NCBI RefSeq assembly: GCF_900096765.1
Contig: NZ_LT615228.1
Coordinates: forward strand, 378,669-442,668
From: Polynucleobacter necessarius
Lineage (GTDB): Bacteria > Pseudomonadota > Gammaproteobacteria > Burkholderiales > Burkholderiaceae
DNA length: 64,000 nucleotides
Direction: 5' to 3'
Shown here: positions 20,301 through 28,759 of the stretch, piece after piece
Layout of the letters: each line of letters opens with the position of its first letter
Position numbering within the stretch: the stretch's first letter is position 1
The notes under the pieces: model-generated
What the model saw: only the letters and a program-made list of their open reading frames with translations
Told to the model about the DNA's origin: nothing
The model's database searches: none
Program-made: the position numbers and the translations under genes

Positions 20301-21354
20301 TGGAAGGCAGATCGAGGTCGAGCGCAATTTAGCACGCCTGCGTTCTGAGTACGGACAAACGGCTCGCAGCGCTTTTCAGGCTGCCGCCCAAGAAGTCGCC
20401 CAAGCTGAATTGGGTGTGGAAATTACATCCAGAGCAGTTCCAAGCCAGATTAAGACTAGTGCTAATGATCAGGCCCGCAAAGTAGAACAGGGCGGTTACA
20501 AGACTTGGGAGTTTGGAGAGCTTCCTGAGACCTTGGAAATTCAAAAAGGCAATAAAACCTTGTTTGGTTATCCAGCGTTGATCGATCGCACGGATTACTG
20601 TGATCTTGAGGTCTTTGATGATTTGTTAGAAGCTCGTAAGCAACATCAACAAGGATTGTGCAGACTCTTTGCTTTAGGTAATAAAGACACACTCAAAGCA
20701 TTACAAAAACAATTGCCTGGCATTCGGGAGTTGGGATTGTTGTTTATTAATGTCGGCTCTGCTGAAAATTTAGTTGAGCAGATTTTGAATCTATCCATTG
20801 AGCGCGCTTTTATGGCGGAGCCGCTGCCAAATAACGCAGAGCAATTTGCTGAGCGTCTGCAATCGGGTAAGCCACGTTTGGCATTAATTGCTCAAGAGAT
20901 ATCTCGGCATGCTTTGAGTGCACTGCAGGCCTATGCTGATCTGCAGAAGAAAATGCCTCAAGCAAAGGCGGTATTAGCTAGTGCCTATACAGATATCCAG
21001 TCGCAAGTGCAAGGACTCATTTTTCCTAAATTTATAGCCGAGATTCCCTATGCCCAATTAGTTCACTTGCCACGTTACTTAAAAGGGGTTGCTATGCGAA
21101 TCGAAAAAATGCGCGCTAATCCCGCAAGAGACGCGCAGTGCCAAAAGGACTGGGAATCAGTGGCCCGTCCATGGCAAAAGAAAATGCAGGGCAGTAAGGG
21201 TTCGGCTTCCTATGCTCTGGCTGATGATCAGGCTCTGGTTGATTTCCGATGGCAGCTCGAGGAATTGAGGGTGGCTCTGTATGCTCAGGAGCTCAAAACC
21301 CCAACCCCCATGTCTCTCAAGCGCCTAGAAAAAGTTTTGGCCAGTTTGCGCTAG
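17305..21354 (+). CDS. hrpA: ATP-dependent RNA helicase HrpA
   Basis: The 1349-residue DEAH-box helicase has Walker A GETGSGKT at 57-64, DEAH at about 157-160, ITSATID shortly after, and QRAGRCGR near residue 375. HA2, OB-fold and the long DUF3418 C-terminal region follow. It is slightly longer than the E. coli protein. HrpA helps resolve stalled ribosomes and processes some mRNAs. The start is a GTG at 17305, very close to the divergent argA start, so the promoters overlap both coding starts. The frame is open over its whole length, a sign that this large gene is still under selection here. Confidence 0.92.
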   Translation: MQESINQQKPQANSQRVLASNTGRRLEIRFPEELPVSGQRQLIKDALFNHQVVIVCGETGSGKTTQLPKICLDLGRGTINGGKLIGHTQPRRIAATATAKRIAQELGSPIGQDVGYQVRFADKTSNTASIKLMTDGILLAETQRDPQLRAYDTLIIDEAHERSLNIDFLLGYLRQLLPKRPDLKLIITSATIDAQRFAEHFALNGKVAPVIEVSGRLFPVQQRYSPLELDAKSDGKKESKLAKEIPEAVAEEIAKLWREGAAGAGDVLVFLPGEREIRDCAEALRKDHVLQQRFHPEVLSLFARQSVAEQERVFSPGNGRRIILTTNVAETSLTVPNIRYVIDSGLARVKRYSYRNKVEQLQIEPISQAAANQRAGRCGRVSDGICVRLYSEQDYQARPKFTDPEILRSSLAAVLLRMSSLRLSKIQHFPFIDKPLGRAIADGVQLLDELDAIEFDESVPRDGKELNNSFKLTRIGKQLADLPLDPRIGRMLLAAKEQNALKEVTIIASALATQDPRERPMDQGAAADQAHLQFADERSEFLSFVKLWNWYQDALQHKHSNRQLETLCRSKFLSPRRLREWRDVHGQLHTMLGEKGWKENDSPATYEQVHLSLLTGLLGYVAKKEEDEKSSDRNSKTGGYVGARGIRPFIWPGSTIGKKAGAWVLAGELQETSRMYARTIAKIEPQWVEKVAAHRLIKSLSDPFWDNRQGEVLAFERGTLYGLPIYHGRRVRYEPHNLEEARELFIRQALVQEELFGRMDTPALQRETESDAKKKYPGMFGFFWHNRRLIKEIEALEHRSRRPDVLVDDELLFAFYDSRIPKGVCNREDLKAALKNSADLDSQLRLEKADLMRHEAAGITVDRYPKTMKLGGAQLNLTYHFEPSSPKDGVTLVVPLAQLNQIDGRRCEWLVPGMCEEKILLLLKTLPQKLRHHCVPLPDYAKSYLERKLESDQFGAGDFLDSLIEDIRKERGLEIKRTDFRPEALPLHSSMNFRLIDEHGRQIEVERNLARLRSEYGQTARSAFQAAAQEVAQAELGVEITSRAVPSQIKTSANDQARKVEQGGYKTWEFGELPETLEIQKGNKTLFGYPALIDRTDYCDLEVFDDLLEARKQHQQGLCRLFALGNKDTLKALQKQLPGIRELGLLFINVGSAENLVEQILNLSIERAFMAEPLPNNAEQFAERLQSGKPRLALIAQEISRHALSALQAYADLQKKMPQAKAVLASAYTDIQSQVQGLIFPKFIAEIPYAQLVHLPRYLKGVAMRIEKMRANPARDAQCQKDWESVARPWQKKMQGSKGSASYALADDQALVDFRWQLEELRVALYAQELKTPTPMSLKRLEKVLASLR

Positions 21355-21424
21355 GTCAAATCCATCAATGACTAGGGGTCATTTGAGGCTCAATTGGCTT
21401 CTGCGCATTGCTTACAATGTAGGA

Positions 21425-22466
21425 ATGCATATAAATATCAAGACTAAAAAATATCAAGACTAAAGTTTTCCAAGCGATTGCCTTTTTGGCTTTTGTTGCC
21501 AGTTCATCTCTCGCAATTTCGCAAACCAATTCAACAGCTCCAGCCGCCAGCGTCAATCAACCAAAGCTCGCCATCATTCTCAATTCGGGTGCGGCCTCGG
21601 TGAGCTTGATTGATATGGCAACGCATCAGGTAACCAAAACCATCCCGGTAGGAAAAGAGCCTCATCACCTCATGATGACCCCCGACCAAAAAACCTTATT
21701 GGTTGCTAATGCTGCCGGCAATGATGTAGTGCTCATGAATCCAGTCAGTGGAGAAATTACTGGCAAGTTACCTAACATCATCGATCCCTACCAAATTGGA
21801 TATTCACCAAATCACAAGTGGTTTGTTGTCAATGGCAATCGTTTGGATCGGGTGGATATTTACTCGGCTAATGGTGCAGATCTCAAACTGGCTAAGACAG
21901 TGAAGTTGGCAAAAACGCCAAGTCATATCGCATTTACATCGGATAGCAAAATCGCATTTATTACTTTGCAAGACTCTAGTGAGCTAGCTGCCATTGATCT
22001 TGAAACTCAAAATGTACTTTGGGTAATGCCTACAGGAAAGGTTCCTGCTGGCTTGTGGATGACTCCAGGCGATCAATATCTGCTAGTGGGTATTACTGGT
22101 GAAGACAATGTCCAGGTGATTGATTGGAAAAATCGCAAAGAGGTCAAACGCATCTACACCGGTAAGGGCGCGCACAACTTCCGCCCATTGGGCGATAAGA
22201 AGCATGTATTTGTTAGCAATCGTATTGCCTCAAGCATTAGCCTAATCAATATGCAGACTCTAGAAAAAGTGGGTGATATCACTGCCTTGCTTTCAGGACC
22301 GGATGATATGGAAATCACTCCCGATGGAAAAACGATGTGGGTCACATTCCGCTTTGCTAAAAAGGTAGGTGTGATTGATATTCCATCTATGAAGTTAGTC
22401 GATGTCATTCCCGTTGGCAAATCTCCTCATGGCGTCTTTTTCTACCCAAGGGCAGCTTGGGAATAG
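21425..22466 (+). pseudogene. YVTN-type beta-propeller protein, start displaced by tandem duplication
   Basis: The main frame encodes a beta-propeller of repeated blades with the YVTN pattern (SLIDMATHQVTKTIPVGKEPH, LLVANAAGNDV, IDIPSMKLVDVIPVGKSPHG), likely exported. The hydrophobic leader VFQAIAFLAFVASSSLAIS is in frame, but no ATG precedes it in that frame. An ATG at 21425 lies one frame away, separated by a 16-bp perfect tandem duplication (21433-21448, 21449-21464). Removing one copy joins the ATG to the leader as MHINIKTKVFQAIAFL, a standard signal peptide. In the present sequence that ATG runs into TAA after 12 codons. A TTG at 21486 could make a form lacking half the leader. Its substrate or partner is unknown. 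Confidence 0.82.
21433..21464. repeat. 16-bp perfect tandem duplication at propeller gene start
   Basis: AAATATCAAGACTAAA occurs twice head-to-tail at 21433-21448 and 21449-21464, inside the first codons of the beta-propeller gene. It shifts the signal peptide out of frame with its ATG. Confidence 0.95.
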
Positions 22467-22470
22467 ACTC

Positions 22471-23229
22471 ATGAATAGTAGACGTTTTGTTCAGATTACA
22501 GCCGCGCTGATGTTCGGCTGTTTTTCATTGGGTAGCTTTGCACAAACAGCTAGTTGTAATAAAACGGTTTATCTTACTTTTGATACTGGCAATATGTCAG
22601 TCGCTAAGCAGGTAGATCAAATTCTCAAGCGTCAAAATGTCAAAGCTACTTTTTTTCTGGCCAATGAAAAAACCTATCGCGGAGATTACGCGCTAGAAGA
22701 TTCTTGGAAGCCCTTTTGGCAGCAATTAGCCAAAGAAGGCCATCACTTTGGCAGTCATACCTACGATCACGATTACTTTGTTAAAGATGGTCCCAAAGGG
22801 CAGGTCTTTGAAAAGTCTCAGTTCGGACCTAAGGCAGGTCAGACCGTTTTGTATAACGAAGCAACCATGTGTAAACAGATTCGCAGGGTAGATCAGCGCT
22901 TTCAAGAGATGACAGATCAGCCTTTGCAAAAAATCTGGCGCGCCCCAGGCGGCAAAGTATCTCCCACTCTTGTTCGGATAGGGGATATGTGTGGTTACCA
23001 ACATATTGCCTGGGCATCCGCAGGCTTTTTAGGTGATGAGCTCAATTCTGATAAGTATCCCAATAGCGTGCTCTTAGAAAAAGCTAGTCGAGAACTCAAA
23101 GATGGTGATATCACCATGGCCCATCTGGGTATTTGGTCCAGAAAGGATCCCTGGGCTCCTGCGGTCTTAGAGCAACTCATTGTCAATTTAAAGCAGCGTA
23201 GCTTTTGTTTTGGACTTTTGCCCAAATAA
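22471..23229 (+). CDS. Secreted polysaccharide deacetylase family protein
   Basis: From ATG 22471, four bases after the propeller stop, the product is 252 residues with a signal peptide ending near SFAQT. The NodB-type fold is indicated by VYLTFDTG at about 30-37 (motif 1), GSHTYDHD (motif 2, metal-binding histidines) and WRAPGGK (motif 3). Motif 1 has DT instead of the usual DD, so the second acidic residue is replaced; relatives with TFDTG exist, and activity is uncertain. Longer in-frame starts overlap the preceding gene and would hide the signal peptide. The adjacency suggests both are exported together in an envelope-related role. Confidence 0.85.
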   Translation: MNSRRFVQITAALMFGCFSLGSFAQTASCNKTVYLTFDTGNMSVAKQVDQILKRQNVKATFFLANEKTYRGDYALEDSWKPFWQQLAKEGHHFGSHTYDHDYFVKDGPKGQVFEKSQFGPKAGQTVLYNEATMCKQIRRVDQRFQEMTDQPLQKIWRAPGGKVSPTLVRIGDMCGYQHIAWASAGFLGDELNSDKYPNSVLLEKASRELKDGDITMAHLGIWSRKDPWAPAVLEQLIVNLKQRSFCFGLLPK

Positions 23230-23253
23230 TTGCTAGATCAGTCAAAATACAGC

Positions 23254-24225
23254 ATGAACTTGAGCGACATCACCCCCATAATTTCCAATGCCTACGGGCT
23301 TGCGCAGGAGTGGGTGTTCTCAAGCATTGTGGGGCCTCTCCTCTATCAACTCGATTTAATGTCTTGGGCCGAAGATGCATTCGATGGGATTGATTGGTTT
23401 TTATTTGGCTGTATTCAGGTTTTCCTCATCATCGTGGTTTTGAGGGTCTGGGAGCGTTTTGATCCAGCAGAAAAACAAGAGCGTTTCGCCAAAGCAAGTA
23501 GGGCAGATGTTTTATACACCTTGTTTCACCGCCTAGGTATTTTTCATGGGCTGATCTTCGTGACTTTGTCAGGATTCTTTTTCCAGATTGATTCAGTTCT
23601 GCATGATTTTCGATTTGATCGCTTGAATGTTGAAAATTGGTGGCCTGGGGTGACATCAATACCAGTCGTCAGTTTCTTGCTCTATTTGATCTTGCTCGAT
23701 TTTGTTGATTATCTATATCACCGTGCATCACATGCATTCAATTGGTGGTGGCAATTGCATGCCTTACACCACAGTCAAACGGTGATGACCGCATGGTCTG
23801 ATAACCGCAATCATGTACTAGATGATGTAATACGTGCTAGTGTGATGGCATTTTTTGCATTACTCTTCGGTGTATCTCCTGGACAATTTATTGCGCTAGT
23901 TGCCTTGAGTCAGTTCATCCAAAGTTGGCAACATGCCAATATCAATGTGCATTTAGGCCCAGCTAAATACGTATTAATTTCACCCTTGTATCACCGCATG
24001 CATCACGCAGTGGGTTATGGTCATGAGGCGCAAGGCAAACCAGGAGTGCTGGGAGGATGTAACTTTGGCATCCTATTTCCTTGGTGGGATATGGCTTTTA
24101 AGACAGCCATCTTTCCTAAAGTCGCCTATCCAACAGGCGTGCGAAACTTAACTGTTTCACACAATATTCTTACGCAGCAATGGCAGGGCTTGGTTCAGGC
24201 TTTCAGAGAGTTGTTGCCAAAGTAA
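23254..24225 (+). CDS. Sterol desaturase / fatty acid hydroxylase family protein
   Basis: From ATG 23254 the product is 323 residues (a TTG at 23230 is possible). It has four hydrophobic helices and the eight-histidine di-iron signature: HRASH, HALHHS, then HANINVH and HRMHH. These boxes define the fatty acid hydroxylase superfamily (ERG3/SUR2 type), integral membrane oxygenases acting on lipids. The bacterial substrate is unknown. It follows the deacetylase closely and precedes the EI24-like gene by 30 bases. Confidence 0.88.
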   Translation: MNLSDITPIISNAYGLAQEWVFSSIVGPLLYQLDLMSWAEDAFDGIDWFLFGCIQVFLIIVVLRVWERFDPAEKQERFAKASRADVLYTLFHRLGIFHGLIFVTLSGFFFQIDSVLHDFRFDRLNVENWWPGVTSIPVVSFLLYLILLDFVDYLYHRASHAFNWWWQLHALHHSQTVMTAWSDNRNHVLDDVIRASVMAFFALLFGVSPGQFIALVALSQFIQSWQHANINVHLGPAKYVLISPLYHRMHHAVGYGHEAQGKPGVLGGCNFGILFPWWDMAFKTAIFPKVAYPTGVRNLTVSHNILTQQWQGLVQAFRELLPK

Positions 24226-24255
24226 ACATGCCAAGCGGCATGCAATAGGAGTGTT

Positions 24256-25128
24256 ATGGTCGGATTGCAACAAGTATTTAGATCGTTTGGGCTCGCACTC
24301 GTGGGCACCATGCATCCCCGTATTCTGTGGCTCAGTTTGCGCCCCTTTTTGATTGTGTCAATTTTATGGGGCTGCTTAATTTGGTTGACCTGGACTCCAG
24401 CTCTGGACGCTTTGAGTACTTTCCTAACAACGTCAGTTTTTACTAATTGGATTCAGGAGGGTCTGATTTGGGCGGGTTTTGAAAATGCCAGAGCATGGAT
24501 TGCCCCACTATTCTTTGTGATGCTTATCATTCCATTAATCACCATTAGCTTATTGGTGTTGATTGCATTTTCAACCATTCCGACTATTGTCAATATCGTT
24601 GCAAGGCAAGCTAGTTACCAAGGATTGGAGCGCAAGCAAGGTGGTGGCTTGATCGGTAGCTTGTTGTATACCTTTTGGTCTGCACTCATTTGCTTGGCAT
24701 TGGTGATGCTGACCTTGCCAGTGTGGTGGATTCCACCGCTGGTGGCGGTATTGCCACCATTGTTATGGGGCTGGTTAACCATGCGATTGATGTCTTACGA
24801 CGTATTGGCAAAACACGCTAGCAGCCAAGAGCGTGATCTCTTATTGGAAAAATATCGCTGGCCATTGCTCACTATGGGTATTGCTTCTGGTATGTTAGGC
24901 GCCGTTCCCACTTTCTTTTGGGCTACCTCTGCGCTGGCCTTGATTCTCTTTCCAATTGTGAGCTTTGTTGCTTTATGGATTTACTCACTTATTTTTGTAT
25001 TTGCTGGTCTATGGTTTTCTCATTTCTTATTGGATGCTTTAAAAACACTGAGAGAAGAAGAGCTAGAAAAATCATTGACTGTTGAAACTCGAGTTGTTGA
25101 TTTGGAGCTGCCCTATCATGGCCAATGA
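24256..25128 (+). CDS. EI24 / CysZ-like integral membrane protein
   Basis: The 290-residue product has about six hydrophobic segments, a hairpin near residues 85-112, a mid-protein segment with LVMLTLPVWWIPPLVAVLPPLLWGW and a long C-terminal pair. The PPLLWGWLTMRLMSYDVLAKHAS region is typical of the EI24 domain found in CysZ sulfate transporters. The best call is EI24-domain protein; sulfate transport is not proven. AGGAG precedes the ATG at 24256. Its last 11 bases overlap the CinA-like gene, indicating coupled translation. Confidence 0.78.
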   Translation: MVGLQQVFRSFGLALVGTMHPRILWLSLRPFLIVSILWGCLIWLTWTPALDALSTFLTTSVFTNWIQEGLIWAGFENARAWIAPLFFVMLIIPLITISLLVLIAFSTIPTIVNIVARQASYQGLERKQGGGLIGSLLYTFWSALICLALVMLTLPVWWIPPLVAVLPPLLWGWLTMRLMSYDVLAKHASSQERDLLLEKYRWPLLTMGIASGMLGAVPTFFWATSALALILFPIVSFVALWIYSLIFVFAGLWFSHFLLDALKTLREEELEKSLTVETRVVDLELPYHGQ

Positions 25129-25986
25129 GATGGTTGATGCATTAAAAAAAGTAGAAGTGGAGGGGCCTTCAAAACAAGCAAGGTGTCTTGGTTTGATTGT
25201 GATTGGTGATGAGATTCTGTCGGGGCGTCGTCAAGATAAGCACATGAGCAAACTCATTGAGCTATTAAATGAACGGGGCTTAAGTCTGGCGTGGGCGAAG
25301 TATGTTGCTGACGATCCAGAACAAATTACTGCCTCCTTGAAAGATAATTTTGCCAGTGGCGATGTGGTTTTCAGTACCGGCGGTATTGGTGCCACGCCGG
25401 ACGATCACACCCGACAATGTGCCGCACTGGCATTGGGAAGCAAAGCAGAGTTGCATCCTACTGCGCGAGAGTTGATCGCGGGGCGCATTCAATCGATGGC
25501 AGAGGGTGATCCGATTAAGGCCGATCTCAGCACTCCTGAAAATCAGCATCGTTTCAAGATGTGGGGGAGTTTCCGATTGGTAGCGAAATCATTCCTAATC
25601 CCTATAACCAAATTCCGGGTTTTCGAATCAAAGAGCATCACTTTGTGCCAGGCTTTCCGGTGATGGCGGCACCAATGATGGCTTGGTGTTTGGATACCCA
25701 TTACAAAGATTTATTCCATCAAGAGAATTGGGCTGAGCAAAGTTTCATCGTCCCTAAGGGAATTGAGTCAACCTTAACTCCCTTAATGGAGAGGATAGAA
25801 GCCAATTTCCCGGGTGTGAAGGTCTTTAGCTTGCCCTCGGTAGGAGATGCCAGTAAAGGCGGCGTATACGCCCAGCGTCATATTGAATTAGGCATTAAAG
25901 GCAATGCAAATCTCCTCGAAAGTGCCTGGATTGCCCTAAGAACGGGCACACAAGAGCTTGGCTATGAGATCCATGACATCGGCTGA
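25118..25986 (+). pseudogene. CinA-like molybdopterin-binding domain protein, frameshifted
   Basis: From ATG 25118 the protein begins with the MoCF-type domain: LIVIGDEILSGRRQDKH, AWAKYVADDP and FSTGGIGATPDDHT. At HRFKM (25559) the frame fails. The next residues GEFPIGSEIIPNPYNQIPGF, PGFPVMAAPMM and SVGDASKGGVYAQRH continue in another frame to TGA at 25984-25986. ATGTGGGGG at the break contains a doubled TG; removing two bases gives ATG GGG GAG and restores the family sequence. The intact product would be about 288 residues, the competence/damage-inducible CinA N-terminal type. Confidence 0.88.
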
Positions 25987-25994
25987 TAGCCTAT

Positions 25995-26011
25995 TGCACT
26001 AAAAAAGTGCA
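25995..26011. promoter_or_regulatory. NtrC-type binding site 1 upstream of glnA
   Basis: A perfect palindrome TGCACT-AAAAA-AGTGCA, matching the NtrC enhancer consensus TGCACY(N5)RGTGCA. It lies about 190 bases before the glnA start and 52 bases (about five helical turns) centre-to-centre from site 2. Confidence 0.85.
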
Positions 26012-26046
26012 TATCATCTATTTTTAGGTGAAATAAGGGGTAAATT

Positions 26047-26063
26047 AGCACTCAAACAGTGCA
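26047..26063. promoter_or_regulatory. NtrC-type binding site 2 upstream of glnA
   Basis: AGCACT-CAAAC-AGTGCA, one base from the consensus palindrome. Together with site 1 it forms a typical paired NtrC enhancer about 60 bases upstream of the sigma-54-type promoter. Confidence 0.8.
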
Positions 26064-26114
26064 ATAATGACCATTCCCCCATTGTTTGCTTCAGTAAATT
26101 ACATACATCTATTA

Positions 26115-26128
26115 GGCATGTTGGATGC
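26115..26128 (+). promoter_or_regulatory. Sigma-54-type promoter of glnA
   Basis: GG at 26115-26116 and GC at 26127-26128 are separated by exactly 10 bases in TAGGCATGTTGGATGCC, the -24/-12 spacing of sigma-54 promoters. It is downstream of the paired NtrC sites and 66 bases before the glnA ATG. The match to the full consensus is moderate. Confidence 0.65.
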
Positions 26129-26193
26129 CTGGAATAAACAAGGGTGTATGCCTTAAGTTTGAATTCCGAGTTTAGTTAATAGAGGAGATTTGC

Positions 26194-27609
26194 ATGACGA
26201 AGACCGTCGCTGATGTGATGAAGTTGGTTAAAGAGAAAGAGTGTACTTTTGTTGATTTCCGCTTTGTTGATACAAAGGGTAAAGAGCAACACACAACAGT
26301 TCCTATTTCTGCTTTTGACGAAGACAAATTTGAGAGCGGTCATGCGTTTGACGGTTCATCTATTGCAGGTTGGAAGGGTATTGAAGCTTCTGACATGTTG
26401 CTCAAACCAGATCCAACAGCCGCTTACATCGATCCATTCTATGAAGAGCCAACATTGGTTCTCACTTGTGACGTTATTGAGCCATCAGATGGCAAAGGTT
26501 ACGATCGCGATCCACGCTCTATTGCTAAGCGCGCTGAAGCGTATTTGAAGAGCACCGGCTTAGGCGATGCAGCTTACTTTGGTCCAGAGCCAGAATTCTT
26601 TATTTTTGATGGTGTTCGTTGGGGCGCCGACATGCAGGGTTGCTTCGTGAGTATTGATTCTGAAGAAGCTCCATGGTCATCTAGCAAAGAAATCGAAGGT
26701 GGTAATACTGGTCATCGTCCAGGCAAAAAGGGCGGTTATTTCCCAGTTGCTCCAGTCGATACATTCCAAGATATGCGTTCTGAAATGTGCTTGATTCTCG
26801 AATCTTTAGGCATTCCAGTTGAGGTTCATCACCATGAAGTTGCTGGTCAAGGCCAAAACGAATTGGGTACTAAGTTCAGCACATTGGTACAACGCGCTGA
26901 CTGGACTATTTGGCAGAAATACGTTGTGCAAAACGTTGCTCACGCTTACGGCAAAACAGCAACATTCATGCCTAAGCCAGTAGTGGGTGATAACGGTTCT
27001 GGTATGCACGTTCACCAATCTGTTTGGAAGAACGGCGAGAATTTGTTTGCTGGTAATGGTTACGCAGGTTTATCAGAGTTTGCCCTCTACTATATCGGCG
27101 GTATCATCAAACACGCTAAAGCATTGAATGCGATTACTAACCCAGGTACCAACTCATACAAGCGATTGGTTCCAGGGTTTGAAGCTCCTGTGAAGTTGGC
27201 TTACTCAGCGCGCAACCGTTCTGCTTCTATCCGTATTCCACACGTTGCTAATCCTAAGGGTCGTCGTATTGAAACTCGCTTCCCAGATCCATTGGCAAAC
27301 CCATACTTAGCATTCTCTGCCTTGTTGATGGCTGGTTTGGACGGTGTTCAGAACAAGATCCATCCTGGCGATGCTGCGGATAAGAACTTGTATGACTTGC
27401 CACCAGAAGAAGATGCAAAGATCCCTACCGTTTGTGCAAGCCTGGATGAGGCGCTAGATGCATTGAAGAAAGATCACGAGTTCTTGACTCGCGGTGGAGT
27501 ATTTACTGAGTCTATGCTCGAAGCCTATATCAATTTGAAGATGGAAGATGTCACACGTTTCCGTATGACTACTCATCCAGTCGAATTTGATATGTACTAC
27601 TCCCTGTAA
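26194..27609 (+). CDS. glnA: Glutamine synthetase type I
   Basis: GlnA joins ammonia to glutamate using ATP and is the main ammonia-assimilating enzyme. The 471-residue protein has the FDGSSI motif, GPEPEFF with metal ligands, [29 protein letters not shown], and [18 protein letters not shown] includes Tyr400, the adenylylation site by which GlnE would switch the enzyme off. GAGGAGA lies 7 bases before the ATG. The upstream region keeps two NtrC sites and a sigma-54-type promoter, while the ntrB and ntrC genes directly downstream are broken, so its present expression must depend on something else or be low. Confidence 0.96.
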   Translation: MTKTVADVMKLVKEKECTFVDFRFVDTKGKEQHTTVPISAFDEDKFESGHAFDGSSIAGWKGIEASDMLLKPDPTAAYIDPFYEEPTLVLTCDVIEPSDGKGYDRDPRSIAKRAEAYLKSTGLGDAAYFGPEPEFFIFDGVRWGADMQGCFVSIDSEEAPWSSSKEIEGGNTGHRPGKKGGYFPVAPVDTFQDMRSEMCLILESLGIPVEVHHHEVAGQGQNELGTKFSTLVQRADWTIWQKYVVQNVAHAYGKTATFMPKPVVGDNGSGMHVHQSVWKNGENLFAGNGYAGLSEFALYYIGGIIKHAKALNAITNPGTNSYKRLVPGFEAPVKLAYSARNRSASIRIPHVANPKGRRIETRFPDPLANPYLAFSALLMAGLDGVQNKIHPGDAADKNLYDLPPEEDAKIPTVCASLDEALDALKKDHEFLTRGGVFTESMLEAYINLKMEDVTRFRMTTHPVEFDMYYSL

Positions 27610-27623
27610 GCGAAGGAGAGAAC

Positions 27624-28759
27624 TTGAGCGTAGGTTTGTTGCGCAATTCGTTTAAGGGAGCAGCTTCGGCTCCTCCTTTTTTTCCGACATTGCTTGATCA
27701 GATGCCCAATGCCATCGTGGTTTTTGAGGCTGAGAACCAACAATTGGTTTATGTGAATCCTGCTGCTGAGTCAGCGTTAGATCTTTCGCGTAAATCTCTT
27801 GAGGGTCAATCTGTGCGAGATTTATTTGGTGACAATGAAGCATTCAATTCCATGATCAGAGAAGTAAAACAGGGTCATATCATGGCGCAACGCCAAGAAA
27901 TGGTTCTACATTTTCATTACCCGGTAGTATTCATCAGGACTCCATCCCGGCCCACGTCGTGGTAGCCTCTTTGGAAGACCCGGCTTTGATCATGATGGAA
28001 TGGTTTCCAATTGATCAGCAGCTTCGTAGTGAGCGTGATGAGCGCGTCACACAACAAGTAGAGGCGAATAAGCAGTTAATGCGTAATCTCGCGCACGAGA
28101 TTAAAAATCCATTGGGTGGGATTCGCGGGGCAGCGCAGTTATTAGAATTTGAGTTGCCTGAAAAAGGCTTGCGTGAATACACGCAAGTCATTATTAAAGA
28201 GTCAGATCGCTTACAAACCTTAGTTGACCGTTTATTAGCTCCGCACCGTAAAGCCCATGTGATTGAGGCATTTAATGTTCACGAGGCATTGGAGCGAGTG
28301 CGTAGCTTGGTATTGGCGGAGTTTCCAAAAGGCTTACGTATTATTCGTAACTATGACACCAGCTTGCCGGACGTCTTGGGCGATCGCGAGCAGTTGATTT
28401 AGGCGGTACTGAATATTGTTCATAACGCAGCCCAAGCGCTTTCTGAGGAGATTGCTCAGGGTATTGCATAAATCGAATTAAAGACCCGTGTGGCACGTTC
28501 AGTCACGATTGCTAAGCAGCGCTACAAGTTAGCGATGGACTTGCATGTAATTGATAACGGCCTTGGTATTCCAAAAGAAATTATCGAACGCATCTTCTTT
28601 CCCTTAGTCTCGGGTAGGGAAGGGGGTAGTGGTTTAGGTCTTACTTTGGCACAAACTTTTGTGCAGCAACATCAGGGCTTTATTGCTTGCGATAGTCACC
28701 CTGGTCGTACTGATTTTCACATTCAAATTCCATATCGTAGGCAGGAGAAAACATCGTGA
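27624..28759 (+). pseudogene. glnL: Nitrogen sensor kinase NtrB (GlnL), frameshift plus two nonsense codons
   Basis: This was the NtrB kinase that phosphorylates NtrC. A PAS domain starts the frame (LLDQMPNAIVVFEA, YVNPAAESAL). Near 27921 the frame breaks: HYPGSIHQDS fits if one C is restored to a CCC run. The following frame holds the phosphoacceptor His box NLAHEIKNPLGGIRGAAQLLE. At 28400-28402 EQLIQAVLN is cut by TAG, and at 28469-28471 GIAQIELK by TAA, each one C-to-T step from a Gln codon. The ATP-binding remainder (DNGLGIP, GGSGLGL) is well preserved to 28759, overlapping ntrC by four bases. The TTG at 27624 is the likely original start. Confidence 0.93.

Noticed and set aside
22402..22470. 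Longer start for the polysaccharide deacetylase
   Set aside because: It would overlap the preceding gene's conserved end and bury the signal peptide that begins at 22471.
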